A stretch of DNA of 64,000 nt. Source: Hyaloraphidium curvatum (taxonomy: Eukaryota > Monoblepharomycota > Hyaloraphidiomycetes > Hyaloraphidiales > Hyaloraphidiaceae). Numbering within the stretch: the first letter of the stretch is position 1; each line of letters begins with the position of its first letter. The stretch covers positions 372,001-436,000 of the forward strand of contig JAIVFI010000017.1 in NCBI GenBank assembly GCA_025558095.1. The letters run 5' to 3'. Shown here piece after piece: positions 53,914-63,445 of this stretch. Made by a program: the position numbers and the translations under genes. The notes under the pieces were generated by a model that saw nothing but the letters and a program-made list of their open reading frames with translations, did no database searches and had not been told where the DNA came from.

Positions 53914-54597
53914 GAGCAAAGGCAGCTCAAACATGCTCTCGATGATCGAATGCGCTCCCGCTGCTTGCATGTGCGTCCGATCCACGTTCCCAGCCAGGCC
54001 GACCACGGTGCAGCCCGCGAATACCCCGGCCTCGATCCCCGCAACAGAGTCCTCAACGACGACACAACGCGCCAGGAGCGAAGCGCGCTCGGGGCCCCGT
54101 TCCGGGAGCACGATCCCGCGGGCCGCCAAGCAAGCCTCGGCCGCAGTCAGATAAAGATCGGGTGCCGGTTTCGCACGTGGAACGTCCTCGTACGAATAAA
54201 TACGTCCCTCAAGGGCGCTCGTTATCCCCAGGCGCTCCATTTTAATGTGCAGCTCCTCCTTTCCGCTGTTGGAGCAGACCGCAACGGGTATTCCCGCCTC
54301 GGAGAAGGCTGCGAAGGCCTCCAGTGACCCTGGAACAGCCCGTGTGTCCTTCCTCATGAGCTCCGTAATGTCGTTTTGCAATGACTCGGCGAAATCGTCC
54401 GGCAGATCGATGCGGCGACGGCACAGCGGAACCATCTCCGGCAAGGACAGGCCCACAAACAGGGCGTGGGCCTCCGGTCCGGTCATGCTCCAACCGAGTC
54501 TCGTAAGAGTGGCTGCAACGAGCTCATTTACAGCTCCTTCGCTGTCGGCAAGGACCCCATCGCAATCAAAGAGGCCAGCCAGAGGAGGTAAACTCAT
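53896..54597 (-). CDS. HAD-family phosphatase, beta-phosphoglucomutase-like
   Basis: The 233-residue frame is a compact HAD hydrolase. Motif I is FDCDGVLADSEG (two catalytic Asp), the helical cap follows, motif II is VAVCSNSGK, motif III is RAKPAPDLYL and motif IV is VVEDSVAGIEAG. These enzymes act on small phosphorylated metabolites such as sugar phosphates or pseudouridine monophosphate; the substrate cannot be read from the sequence. The start at 54597 lies 12 residues before motif I. The coding ends of this gene and the large membrane protein overlap by 18 nt tail to tail. Confidence 0.85.
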   Translation of the reverse strand: MSLPPLAGLFDCDGVLADSEGAVNELVAATLTRLGWSMTGPEAHALFVGLSLPEMVPLCRRRIDLPDDFAESLQNDITELMRKDTRAVPGSLEAFAAFSEAGIPVAVCSNSGKEELHIKMERLGITSALEGRIYSYEDVPRAKPAPDLYLTAAEACLAARGIVLPERGPERASLLARCVVVEDSVAGIEAGVFAGCTVVGLAGNVDRTHMQAAGAHSIIESMFELPLLLGLNR

Positions 54598-54855
54598 TTG
54601 TGCCACACCGCGAGAAGGAACGGAGCGAAGCACAGGAAAAGATCCGATTGCGTTGGTACGGTGTCCTTTGAGCGGCACGTCGGAAGAAGGTGCCCGGGGC
54701 ACGGGGACTTTCCGATCGCGTTGCTTTGGAGTGAGTGACTGACTGATGTCCGCGGACGTTCGGGCCGGGCAACCCCTCCATTCCTCTCCCGCGATCGCAG
54801 ACGCGGTCCAGGACCAACGGAAGGTCTAGTCGGTCATCGCTTCTGACGCGGGCCG

Positions 54856-55565
54856 ATGGGCGCCGCGGCGTCATCTCCGTCGGGGAACGGACCTCCTCCG
54901 ACCAGAACCCCGGAGCCGACCCCGGTGCAGTGGGGCGACTTCACGAACTTCGAATACCACGAGCGGCTCAGCAGGGAACATTTTTCGGCGATGTTCCCTC
55001 TGTATCTGTATCCTGGCGCCGACGGGGACCCGGGAGGGAACGTGGCTCGCTCCGACGGAGACTCGGGCCGACGAAGACTCGGCCGGACACAAAGCCCGGC
55101 TGAATCCTCGCTGGTCCTAGAAAATCCACCGGAAGATCAACGGAGCTGTGCTATTTGTCTTCAGCCGGTGGGTCCGGAGGCGATTCCTGTCGACCTCTTG
55201 CGCTCTGACCGGGGGGGACTCTCCAGTTTCTCCCAGGGGAGCAGGTCCGATTGCTGCACCACTGTCACCACCTCTTCCACGACGATTGCTGTTCCAAATG
55301 GATGACCGAGCGCAAATCGCAGTGCCCGGTCTGCCGATTCGAGTATGGACTGTTCCGGGTGGAGGCGGGCACTTTTGTCCATCGGAAGCAGCGGACCACG
55401 CGTGCCACCCGGGCCCATGACCCGCCTTTGGATCCCATTACCCCGGTGCCTGATGCTCTGGCAGTGGAAGGGAAAACGGGGAGCGACCCCGAGACGCGGA
55501 CATCGTCAAACTGCTTTGGCACTATACTTCGGGGTCGGAGAGGATCGACCAGATATCCTCGATGA
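54856..55565 (+). CDS. RING-H2 ubiquitin ligase with N-myristoylation signal
   Basis: Exons 54856-55188 and 55245-55565 give 217 residues. The N-terminus MGAAASSPSG fits the myristoylation consensus (Gly2, small residues, Ser6). A Pro-rich and acidic linker leads to the RING-H2 domain: CAICLQPVGPEAIPV before the intron, RLLHHCHHLFHDDCCSKWM and QCPVCRFEYG after it, with all eight metal ligands visible. The tail is basic and Thr/Arg-rich. The intron (56 nt) could instead use the donor at GTCCGG and an earlier acceptor, which shortens the loop between the first and second ligand pairs. The protein is predicted to be a membrane-attached E3 ligase; its targets are unknown. Confidence 0.78.
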
Positions 55566-55630
55566 ACCCGCTGTATGATCCACGATGCCCCGAAGACACA
55601 TCTTCCCGATTACTTCTCATCCATGCCTGA

Positions 55631-56234
55631 TCAGCGCTCGAACCCCACCCAGACCTTAACCCCGATGGTGCCCCGGCGGCTGACAAAGAAGGACTTGCCG
55701 TAGTCCACGTGCCTGTTGGCGAAATCGTTCGTCCCGAGCTTGCCAAAGGCAAAGTCCTGCTTCATCCCCCGGTCGCTTCCCTTAAGCCTGCCGTTGAGCT
55801 CGATGCGGAAGCCTGTGATGCGGGCCCGATCCTGCATCGCCGCCGAAGGTTCCCGAACGTGCCTGAGGAGCACCTCCGGCAGGGGAATGTCCGTGTGGTA
55901 CTTTTTCGGATCCAGCTGCGTGGTCGCGACGGGCACCTGCTCGGCCGCGCGCTTCCTGCGGACCGGCACCGCGACGACCTCCTCGGCGTCCTCCGCGGTT
56001 CCCTCGGCGGCATCGGCCCCCTCCTCCGCAGGCGGAACATCAAAGGCGCCGACCGCGCCTCTCCCACCGCGTTCGTACATGTCGAACGCAGCCTGCGCGC
56101 GGAAATGAAGGTTGGCGTCGCGACGCCGTCGGCCGCGAGAGACTCACCCCTGCGCGCCTGTTGACCCGCGCCAGCTGCCTCAAGAAGTTTAAGTACAGTG
56201 GCTTCGCGCTACGGCTCGCGGCGCGTTGCGACAT
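55631..56234 (-). CDS. Mitochondrial (bacterial-type) ribosomal protein uS3m
   Basis: Exons 56234-56148 and 56092-55631 (55-nt intron) give 182 residues. The start MSQRAASRSAKPLYLNFLRQ is basic and free of acidic residues, as in a mitochondrial presequence, and also recalls the helical start of the uS3 C-terminal domain. The second half matches the C-terminal domain of bacterial uS3: GFRIELNGRLKGSDRG, NRHVDYGKSFFVS and GTIGVKVWVG correspond to IKVQVSGRLGGAE, RADIDYG and GIIGVKVWI. An acidic Ala/Glu insert lies in between. The N-terminal KH domain of full uS3 is missing, which is also true of several fungal rps3 genes. In most fungi rps3 sits in mitochondrial DNA; a nuclear copy with an intron implies gene transfer. 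Confidence 0.75.
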
Positions 56235-56521
56235 CGCGATGCGGGGCGCGGCTCGCTCGCAGCCTTCTCCTCTACGACTGTTGACTTCGGGGCGTCAGTC
56301 ATCAATCCCCATCAGGCCCCCCCCCCGATACATCACGTCACGCCATATACACTGAATTCGGGGAAGAGGGGAGGGGTTAATGTCCGCCGAGCTGCCGGGT
56401 ACAGGCCTCCTTGAACCTGTTCATAAGCTGTTGGCAGCCCAGTACGCCCCCCCGCTGAACAACGGCGCGCAGACGGCCGGTCTGGCGGGCCATCACAGTG
56501 CCCGCGGTCTCTTGCCGATCA
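56235..56521. other. Intergenic, tandem minus-strand genes
   Basis: 287 nt upstream of the uS3m start and downstream of the carboxypeptidase stop. It contains a run of nine C residues near 56318-56326. No gene is recognised. Confidence 0.35.
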
Positions 56522-58183
56522 TCAATCCAAATACACCCGATCCTTGCTTCGACTGGCCATGAGTAGCATGCCCGTCCCTCCGAGAAGCGCGACGGCGAAC
56601 ACACACGCCATCATCCCGAAAGCGAATCCTCCCATCTTTTCGTGACCCTTGCTCTTTTCCTGGTGCTTCCAGGCATCCTCGACCCACGCGGCAACGTAAG
56701 TTGCTTCGGCTTTGCGAGCCTCGATCACCGACGGCGGATCCTGCGGATGCGCCGCACGCAGATCGAGGTGGTGTGCGCCGCCGTCGATCAGGATGACGGG
56801 CATGCGGGAATTGGGTTGCTGCAGCACGCATCCGGCGGTCCAAGGATCAAGTGTCCCGGCGGAAAAGACGATGTTGGAGCCAGTGTGCTTGAGGTAGGCA
56901 CTGACGTCGTGACCCAACCCGAAGTTGGTGAGCACCCAGGACGGGCGAGGTGTTACGCCGTAGCTTCTCTGGCACTCGAGCGCCGTCTCGGTGGCGTTCC
57001 AATCCGCAGGAGGGAACATTGAAGTGGAGGCAAACGAAGCCATTGGCATGAACATCTCGGTGCAGTACTGGAAGCCCCAATTGTCCTCCCCGTTGGGGTC
57101 GGCTCCGAGGTCAAAGCAGTGGTCCACCTGGCCCGAGTAGTTGTAAAAAACTTCTGCCCCGGCCGCGATCTTTTCCAGGAGCGTTCCATTCGTCGCATCC
57201 ACCGCTTTGCACATGTGGGCGATCGGAAAAGCGGGAAGTGGCGCCAAGAAGGAGGTCGGCATCGGGTAGTTGACCATCGCGGCCGATGCGTACGCCGAAG
57301 AGAGCCATCCCATGACTGCTTCGGCGGAAGAGACGTCGCAGGCGCGGAAAGTGCGACCGAGCTCCGCCAAACCGCCCCTTGCAGCTGCCACTTCTTCGAT
57401 CGCTGCCCATGACGCGTTGATGGCATCCACACAGGACTGCGACGCGGCTCGAAAGTTATCCGTGACGATGCGATCGAACGAGTCGACCTCGACGAGATCG
57501 CCGAACCAGCGCACCGGCGCCGAGGAGGCAACAGCCCCGGTGATGACGTGAGGGTACTTTATGCGCATCCACGCCGCGAGCATTCCACCGTAGCTTCCCC
57601 CGAACGCAATCACGGGATGATCCGCAATGGACATGTTGCTCTTCAGGCTCAGAAGGAGCTCCGCAAAGTCGGCCAGAGCCTGTTCGGCAGAGAGGAGCGA
57701 GAGATCGCCCGCCGATGGGAACGATTGGCCGTAGAATCTGTGCTCGGCGAACACGATCAAAGCCTTCTGTTGCTTCGCAAGCTCCCACATGAAGCCAGTG
57801 TTTGCCGCGAACCAGTCGATCGCGCCTTCGTTCCCCGTGTAGAAAAAAACTGGGCCCCTCTCTCGATTGAAGTACGTGTCATTGATCAGGTAGCGTTGGC
57901 TCCACGTGGCATACGAGTCCTTATCGAACGAGAAGTGGTCTTTGGTGTTCAGGAAGAAGCGCGTTTCATAGGAGTAGAGTCCCTGTGTTTGGTTTGCGAG
58001 GGTCCGGAAGTGCTCAGCCGTCGGACGGGGGAATCGACGCGGAGGATGAAGCCCTCGTCCGCGTTCCGGAAGGCTCCGGAGGTTTTGAGCCGTTGCGTGC
58101 GGGAAGCGACGCGGAGGCCGTGCCCCCTGGCAAAGCGCGCAGAACGCGCAGAGCACCAGGAAAAGCACCAAGAGGCGAGCCAT
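56522..58183 (-). CDS. Serine carboxypeptidase S28 (Pro-Xaa carboxypeptidase / DPP7 type)
   Basis: The 553-residue frame is unspliced. A signal peptide (residues 1-20) is followed by two tandem copies of a 17-residue motif, starting RPPRRFPHATAQ and HPPRRFPRPTAE (22-38 and 46-62). The peptidase begins near residue 65. Its catalytic Ser197 is in AFGGSYGGMLAAW, the Asp in SAGTLDPWTAG and the His in DGGAHHLDLR. GPVFFYTGNEG and AEHRFYGQSFP are further S28 signatures. Family members remove C-terminal residues after proline, or N-terminal dipeptides, in lysosomes/vacuoles or outside the cell. A hydrophobic span near the C-terminus (MMACVFAVALLGGTGMLLMA) would anchor the enzyme, which is not usual for the family. 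Confidence 0.9.
   Translation of the reverse strand: MARLLVLFLVLCAFCALCQGARPPRRFPHATAQNLRSLPERGRGLHPPRRFPRPTAEHFRTLANQTQGLYSYETRFFLNTKDHFSFDKDSYATWSQRYLINDTYFNRERGPVFFYTGNEGAIDWFAANTGFMWELAKQQKALIVFAEHRFYGQSFPSAGDLSLLSAEQALADFAELLLSLKSNMSIADHPVIAFGGSYGGMLAAWMRIKYPHVITGAVASSAPVRWFGDLVEVDSFDRIVTDNFRAASQSCVDAINASWAAIEEVAAARGGLAELGRTFRACDVSSAEAVMGWLSSAYASAAMVNYPMPTSFLAPLPAFPIAHMCKAVDATNGTLLEKIAAGAEVFYNYSGQVDHCFDLGADPNGEDNWGFQYCTEMFMPMASFASTSMFPPADWNATETALECQRSYGVTPRPSWVLTNFGLGHDVSAYLKHTGSNIVFSAGTLDPWTAGCVLQQPNSRMPVILIDGGAHHLDLRAAHPQDPPSVIEARKAEATYVAAWVEDAWKHQEKSKGHEKMGGFAFGMMACVFAVALLGGTGMLLMASRSKDRVYLD
57998..58120 (-). repeat. Tandem in-frame repeat at the carboxypeptidase N-terminus
   Basis: Two copies of a 17-residue unit with a 24-residue period lie between the signal peptide and the S28 domain. 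They share PPRRFP, then a Thr-Ala pair and a closing R-[ST]-L. The unit may be a duplicated propeptide segment. The Arg pairs could be processing sites. Confidence 0.7.
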
Positions 58184-58337
58184 TTGGAGCTGAAAACGCG
58201 TTCTCGTGCCGTTTTACGCACGCGACTCTCCCGTGTCGGCGGGGGCCGATCGCGCGTCTATGCAGTCCGCGCGCGGTCGCAGACCGGGGCGGGAGCTTTC
58301 ACTTCCCTTTTGCGCGTCAGGGGCCTGACGGTTCTCG

Positions 58338-59102
58338 ATGCGACCAGTGCTACGAAGCCTGCTTCCCCCGGCGCGACCGTTGCTACGAAGGAGCTTCTCG
58401 TCCTCGGCGGACACGGACATCCCAAGGCTACATAAGCTACAACCGGCCTCCGTGCACCTCCAACCCTCCGCACTGCTCCGGCACTTGCTCTCGGACGCGG
58501 ACCTGAGTCCCCTTCGTTATGATTTCGCGGAGGAGCTCGAACGGCACCCCGAATTTGCCTCGCTCCTGGGAGGGCGTTACGGGAACGACCACCGGACCGC
58601 ATCGTTGGTCTACTTCGTTCCTCGGACATACGCGTCGAGAGCCTCGGACTCTGTGTGCTTCCGCTCGGAGCATCCCGCGGACGCCAGAATTGAAGACATC
58701 TGGTTGGTCGGGGCAGCGAGCTTCACCGAATACGTTGCTGGTCCTGCACCGGACGCGGTGCACGGAGGCGCCATCGCGACGCAGTTGGACAACCTCTGCG
58801 GCTTTGTCTCGAACGGCCTCTATTACACGGGCCACCGGACAGCGTCTCTGCACGTCAATTACAGAGCGAGAGTGCCTACGGTGCACACCGTTGCTTTCCG
58901 TGCGCGGATCGATCGAGTTGAAGGTCGTAAAACGTTTGTGTCGACGGCATTCCTTGATCCGGACTCGGTTATCCGACACGGCTTCTATTGGAACACGGGC
59001 CACGGTCACGGACCATCACACGGGCCGACGGTGCTTGCGGATGCGGCGGCGCTCATGATTCACGTCGGGAAGACGCATGCCAAGGCTCATATGACAGCCT
59101 GA
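58338..59102 (+). CDS. Hotdog-fold acyl-CoA thioesterase-like protein (PaaI/THEM4 type)
   Basis: The 254-residue frame is unspliced and starts with an Arg-rich, Ser-rich N-terminus typical of mitochondrial import (RPVLRSLLPPARPLLRRSF). The hotdog domain follows from about residue 110: GPAPDAVHGGAIATQLDNL is the active-site helix region with the HGGA motif, then RTASLHVNYRARVPT, and ARIDRVEGRKTFVST. These match the PaaI/THEM4 thioesterase group, which hydrolyses acyl-CoA thioesters. The N-terminal 100 residues contain a helical stretch without a recognised domain. The C-terminus is His-rich. Its start is 154 nt from that of the S28 peptidase on the other strand. Confidence 0.82.
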   Translation: MRPVLRSLLPPARPLLRRSFSSSADTDIPRLHKLQPASVHLQPSALLRHLLSDADLSPLRYDFAEELERHPEFASLLGGRYGNDHRTASLVYFVPRTYASRASDSVCFRSEHPADARIEDIWLVGAASFTEYVAGPAPDAVHGGAIATQLDNLCGFVSNGLYYTGHRTASLHVNYRARVPTVHTVAFRARIDRVEGRKTFVSTAFLDPDSVIRHGFYWNTGHGHGPSHGPTVLADAAALMIHVGKTHAKAHMTA

Positions 59103-59130
59103 GATACAATGGAATCGGACCGCCGAACCG

Positions 59131-60607
59131 TCAGTTCATGTCCATATCCCCCGCGCTCGACGGCTGCCACCCGTTCAGACTCAGACCGTCCAAACCCGCA
59201 GGACGATGAGCACCGGGCGTCCAAATCCTGACGGTCTTGTCGAACGAACACGAGACAACGGCGGTCAGGTCTGCGTCGTAGCAAATGTCGCGCACGATCC
59301 CCGTGTGCCCCGCAAGCTGCGCCACGGACCTCCCCGTTGCCACCTCAAACACCCAGATCCGGAAATCGTCCGAAGTTGCAAAGATGTACCGTCCATCCTT
59401 GGACCAGGCGCAGCGCGGCTGCGAGAAGCCGTCGTTCTCGGTGCCGTAGATGTTCTTGGCCTGGCCGGCCGAACGAGCTCGGAAAACGATCATGCGGCCA
59501 GACTTCTGGTCGGTGAAGCAAAGCACGTGCGCGCCGGTCGGACTGGGCTGCAGGTCCATAGGCGTGAAGCTGACCCAATCATCGCCGTTGCTGTTGACGT
59601 TGTACCGCAGGTGCGGAAAGCTCTCCTCCGGGATCAGATCGATGTAGTTGAGGTAGTTGTCGTCGCGCGAGCCGATCACGACCGTGGAATACGCCTTGCC
59701 CTCGGGGTTGGCGTCGGAAAGCGGAGGCGAAGGAAGGAAGCACATGGATTCGACGGCGCCGTTGAAGGTGATGGAGTGAACCTTGTGGAAGCGCGGAGCG
59801 GCAGAGTCGTGTAGTCCGTCCGCGGTCGGCAGCAGTTTGCCTGAACCCGTCTCCGGATCCCTCCGGTAGATGTTGCACGTCTTGTCGTAGGACGCGCTCA
59901 CGAGAAATTCGCCGTCCGGAGAAAAGCCGACCCTGGTGACGTACTTCTTGTGGTCCTTCCACCGCTGCACGACCTGCTGCGACTCTAGATCGATCGTCTG
60001 GTGCGAACCATCCATGCTCGACGTGGCCAGCAAGGTAGGGTACCCCGGGCAAAAGTCCATGGAGAGCACGGCTCCACCAAAGTCGCTGAGGATCGTGAGC
60101 AGCCTGCCCGTTTCGGCATCGGAGATTCGCACGGTCTTGTCCGCGGCCCCTGTGACCACGGCTTTGAAAGCTGGTTTCCCGGACTCCGCGCTGCCCGGGA
60201 AGAGCTCCGACGGAAGCGTCTGGGTGCGAACCGCAATGATGTTGTTCACGTGCACATCCTCCAGAACCTTGAACTGGGCGTCCGGGAAGACCCCGTCGCC
60301 GCGGGTGTCGAGGACCGTGTCCGTTTTCCTGGACGTCGTTCAGCTGCAGCGGGCGGGCGAACTGTCAAACCACGCACCTGTCGAGCGCAGCCTGGTTCAG
60401 CCTGTTTGACGCCTCGCTCAAGGCATGATCCTCCAAAATAGCCATCAGAGGTTTCTGCGGCGGCTCGCGGTGACTGTGCTTCCGGATATCCTCGAACACG
60501 GCCTCCGCCTCGGCAAGGAATGTCTCCGCCGTTCCTTCGTAGCCTGACAGCACGTCAGACACGATGGACAACACGAGCATTGAGATCAGTACGAGTACCT
60601 TGATCAT
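59131..60607 (-). CDS. WD40-repeat protein with N-terminal LisH-like motif
   Basis: Exons 60607-60378 and 60328-59131 (49-nt intron) give 475 residues. The first 35 residues read as a LisH-like dimerisation helix ending DVLSGYEGTAETFLAEAE; the very beginning (MIKVLVLISMLVLSIV) is also hydrophobic enough to be a signal anchor. At least six WD40 blades follow, for example VVTGAADKTVRISDAETGR, YVTRVGFSPDGEFLVSASYD, CAWSKDGRYIFATSDD, and IVRDICYDADLTAVVSCSFD with DKTVRIW. LisH plus WD40 occurs in scaffold proteins such as Lis1, TBL1 or CTLH-complex members, but none of these is matched well enough to name. The function is therefore given only as a protein-interaction scaffold. Confidence 0.75.
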
Positions 60608-60921
60608 AGAGAAACTTTAGAACAACCTGCGACGGAGACCGCAACTCCGTTCAGCCTCCTCCGGGTTTCGCGTCGAGGAAAACGCTACGCACCTGGTGGG
60701 CCGCCCATTTCACGTCCACGTCGACCATCGTTGCAAGAAGCGCTGGGGCCTGGAGTGCAAATCGCTGCCGCAAGCCGTCGTCGCGTCCAGACGACGCCTA
60801 ACCGTGCCGTTCTGTTTAATACACGCGCGGCTCGCGATCACGCAGACAACGCACACGTGCCCCGAACGCCAGATCATCCCGGCAACGGAAGTCGTCGCTT
60901 TGCGCATCAGTGACCGGAACG
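60608..60921. other. Divergent intergenic region
   Basis: 314 nt between opposing start codons, so both promoters should be here. No motif or gene is recognised. Confidence 0.4.
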
Positions 60922-61827
60922 ATGGAGGGCGCGGTCTACTTCTCGAGCTCGTCAGTGCCAAAGCTTCCCGACCTGGACCTGCCGTTTCCCGAGCCTCTCG
61001 CCAACATCGGGCCTCTCGACTTGCTGCCTTTGTTGGATTCGCCTTTGCCGGACTCGGTCTCGGTCGCCGACATTGTCGAGGGCACACGCGAGCGCCTCGC
61101 TCCGGACGTCGACAGTGCATTCGCAGACAGCGACCTCCAGAAGGTCGCCTCGAGGCACCGCGACGTCGACCATGCAGTCACCGTCGTGAGCTCCCTGGCG
61201 AATATGACCTTTGGACCAGAGCTGTGGAGCAACGATCTGTCGTCGCGCGTTGCACTCATCGGGGGCCGCTCCAAGGAAGGCGCATTGTGCGTCACTCTCC
61301 GCGCCGGAAGCTACTCGATCTCTCCGACGAGCAAAGCAGCGGTCGTCTTTGCCGGAGAGTTCGTCCTGTCCTATCTCGACGAGCAAATGCGTGAGGAGGA
61401 ACAGCCCGGGGAGTCGCCGTCGGCTGCAGGAAACCCGAGGCTGAACGGCAAGCTGCTGCCGATCGTAGATTTCCGCGGTTTCTTCCCCACGCCGGCGCAC
61501 CTGCCTTTTGCCGTATGGATCTTCAACTCGGTGATCAGCGCCTATTCGGATCGGGTGGAGCGCCTTCTCTGCTTCGGTGCCGGCTGGCTGCTGAGCTCTC
61601 TCTGGGCCGCGCTCAAGACCATGGTCCCCGCATCCTCGACAAGCATTGTGGAGTTCGTGGACGAGAGAACCATCTGGGACTGGGTTGTCAAGGACGACTT
61701 TACCGCCGTCCCTCTGCACCATCTTGTGGCGAAGCGGCTGGAGAATCGTCCGGAGGAAGCCGTTCCCGCAAACGGAGCCGAAGTGAAGGAGACCGAGGAA
61801 GCCCAAGCTTTGAGCGACATTGATTGA
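60922..61827 (+). CDS. CRAL-TRIO (Sec14-like) domain protein, tentative
   Basis: The 301-residue frame is unspliced and starts at the first ATG. The N-terminal third contains Leu/Pro/Asp-rich helices. The stretch KLLPIVDFRGFF, then FNSVISAYSDRVERLLCFGA and GWLLSSLWAALKTMV, resembles the CRAL-TRIO lipid-binding core, in which a Tyr-Pro-Glu-Arg loop is followed by PWLFSxFWxxIKPFL and a lysine-rich gate. The next segment, IVEFVDERTIWDWV, fits the following strand. The usual N-terminal CRAL-TRIO-N helices are weak. A role in carrying phospholipids or other lipids between membranes is an inference from this resemblance. Confidence 0.5.
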   Translation: MEGAVYFSSSSVPKLPDLDLPFPEPLANIGPLDLLPLLDSPLPDSVSVADIVEGTRERLAPDVDSAFADSDLQKVASRHRDVDHAVTVVSSLANMTFGPELWSNDLSSRVALIGGRSKEGALCVTLRAGSYSISPTSKAAVVFAGEFVLSYLDEQMREEEQPGESPSAAGNPRLNGKLLPIVDFRGFFPTPAHLPFAVWIFNSVISAYSDRVERLLCFGAGWLLSSLWAALKTMVPASSTSIVEFVDERTIWDWVVKDDFTAVPLHHLVAKRLENRPEEAVPANGAEVKETEEAQALSDID

Positions 61828-61874
61828 CTGGTAGAACTCCGATACATCTTCACTCTTCCACGAATGCAAAGTTG

Positions 61875-63272
61875 CTAAATCGCCGATCGGAACGGGGTCG
61901 GGTCCTGGTCGCGCCTGTCTCCAAGCCGCAGCGGTTGACCTTGTCCGTTGCCAACTTTCGCGGCGGTCTGCTCTAAAGCCTCGCGCATCTTGCGTCCGGC
62001 GTGAAGGCTCATGTCGCGGGGAACGGAGATCCTGTCGCGGATATATCGCAAGATTGAATCGCCGCGGGACGGCAGCTGGGCGTCCGCTGGTTCGCCTATG
62101 CGACCGAGAAGGTCCTTCTCGAAGGATCCGCGCACCATCGTGGTCAGCGCGGCGCGGAGGCACACGTCCACCTGCTCCGGTTGGCCTTCTTTGTTGACGC
62201 GGATGACGGTCTTTGCATGCTTGAGGACACGGCGCAGAGCTTCGGCCTCGGCTCCGTCAGGGCACGGAAATCCAACCTCGGGAATCTCGGGTCCCCACGG
62301 TCCGCTGTCGACCAGTTTCTTGGCAACCAGCTGCGCCGGAGTGCCATTCTCAATGCATGAGCCCATCTGCGGGGGCAAATCGTGCGCGTGCGTGTGGAAA
62401 TCGCTCTCCATTCCGCGGTACGTCTCCCGCTGCTCGAGAGCATCGAACCACGCGGCGATCCGGGGATGCTTCACTGGATCACGGAGCTTGTAGCCTTTAA
62501 AGTAGAACAACGATGCGTTCATGCGCTCGACGTAAGGCACGAAGACGACATCGGCGATAGAGAACTTTTCGAGGAAGAAGGGGCCCGGGGTCGCACCCAG
62601 CGCTTGCTCCATTTGCTCGACGGTTGATTCGAAGGCAGCAGCGGCGGCGATGTCCGAGCTCCCAGCACCCGTGCGGCACAGCCAGTGGCACCAGTCGTAG
62701 AACAGTTCCCTCTCAAGCCGACGGAGGCGCATCACAGTCGGATCGAACATCGACCTCTCGAGGGGCCCGAATTCCTTCTCCAGCGCAGCGAGAATGTCGT
62801 CCGACTCGGTGATGACCTTGCCGTCGAGCTCCAGCGCCGGGAGCATGCCCGAAGGGACAATCCGTTTGTACCAGGCCTCCTTCTGCCCGTAGCAGAACAT
62901 AGTGACCTTCTTCACTCTGAAAGGGATGCGCTTTTCCTCCAGGAAGAGCCCTGCGGAACTAGGGCTTCAGCAAAAGAACAACGGGGAAGACGAGATGAAT
63001 GGCTCACATGTCTTCTGGCAGTAAGGACACCATGCGTGGAAATCCCGGTAAAGCGTTACGCGCACGTCTGCTTCAGAGGTGCCGAAGAGCCGGAGGTTGG
63101 ACTGCGCCGACGTGGGACCGTTGGGATCGTAGATGTTCGGCGGCGGGTTCTTCTCGGAGGCTAGCTCCGAAAGCGACGAGAGCTGCTCCCAGCTGTACGC
63201 TGGCACGGTTGCCATGCTCGCTTTGCTAGTGAAGAAGCGGGATGGGATCGCAGCGACGATGCTTCGCAACAT
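61875..63272 (-). CDS. Glutathione S-transferase-like protein, CPYC thioredoxin fold
   Basis: Exons 63272-63008 and 62950-61875 (57-nt intron) give 446 residues. The start at 63272 opens a likely mitochondrial presequence ([15 protein letters not shown]). The thioredoxin fold shows [14 protein letters not shown] joined across the intron to [20 protein letters not shown], then [20 protein letters not shown] and [11 protein letters not shown], which is the glutathione-binding part. The helical C-terminal domain contains [19 protein letters not shown] and [20 protein letters not shown]. The CPYC pair is glutaredoxin-like and unusual for classical GSTs. The last 150 residues are an extra Cys/Arg-containing domain seen in alga and plant homologues of this type. 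It may have dehydroascorbate-reductase or reductive activity; this is inferred. Confidence 0.82.
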
Positions 63273-63445
63273 GCGAAGTGAAGGGGGTGACGGGCGATCG
63301 GATCGCCGCGGCGCGTAAACATCCGCCCGCGCTTCGGCCGTCCGCATCCAGCGCAAGCCTGCTGGGAGACGTGGCATTGCGTGATCCTGAAGACTATGGA
63401 GCAAGTAATACGCCCATCTGTACATCAGTGATCGTTACAGCTGAA

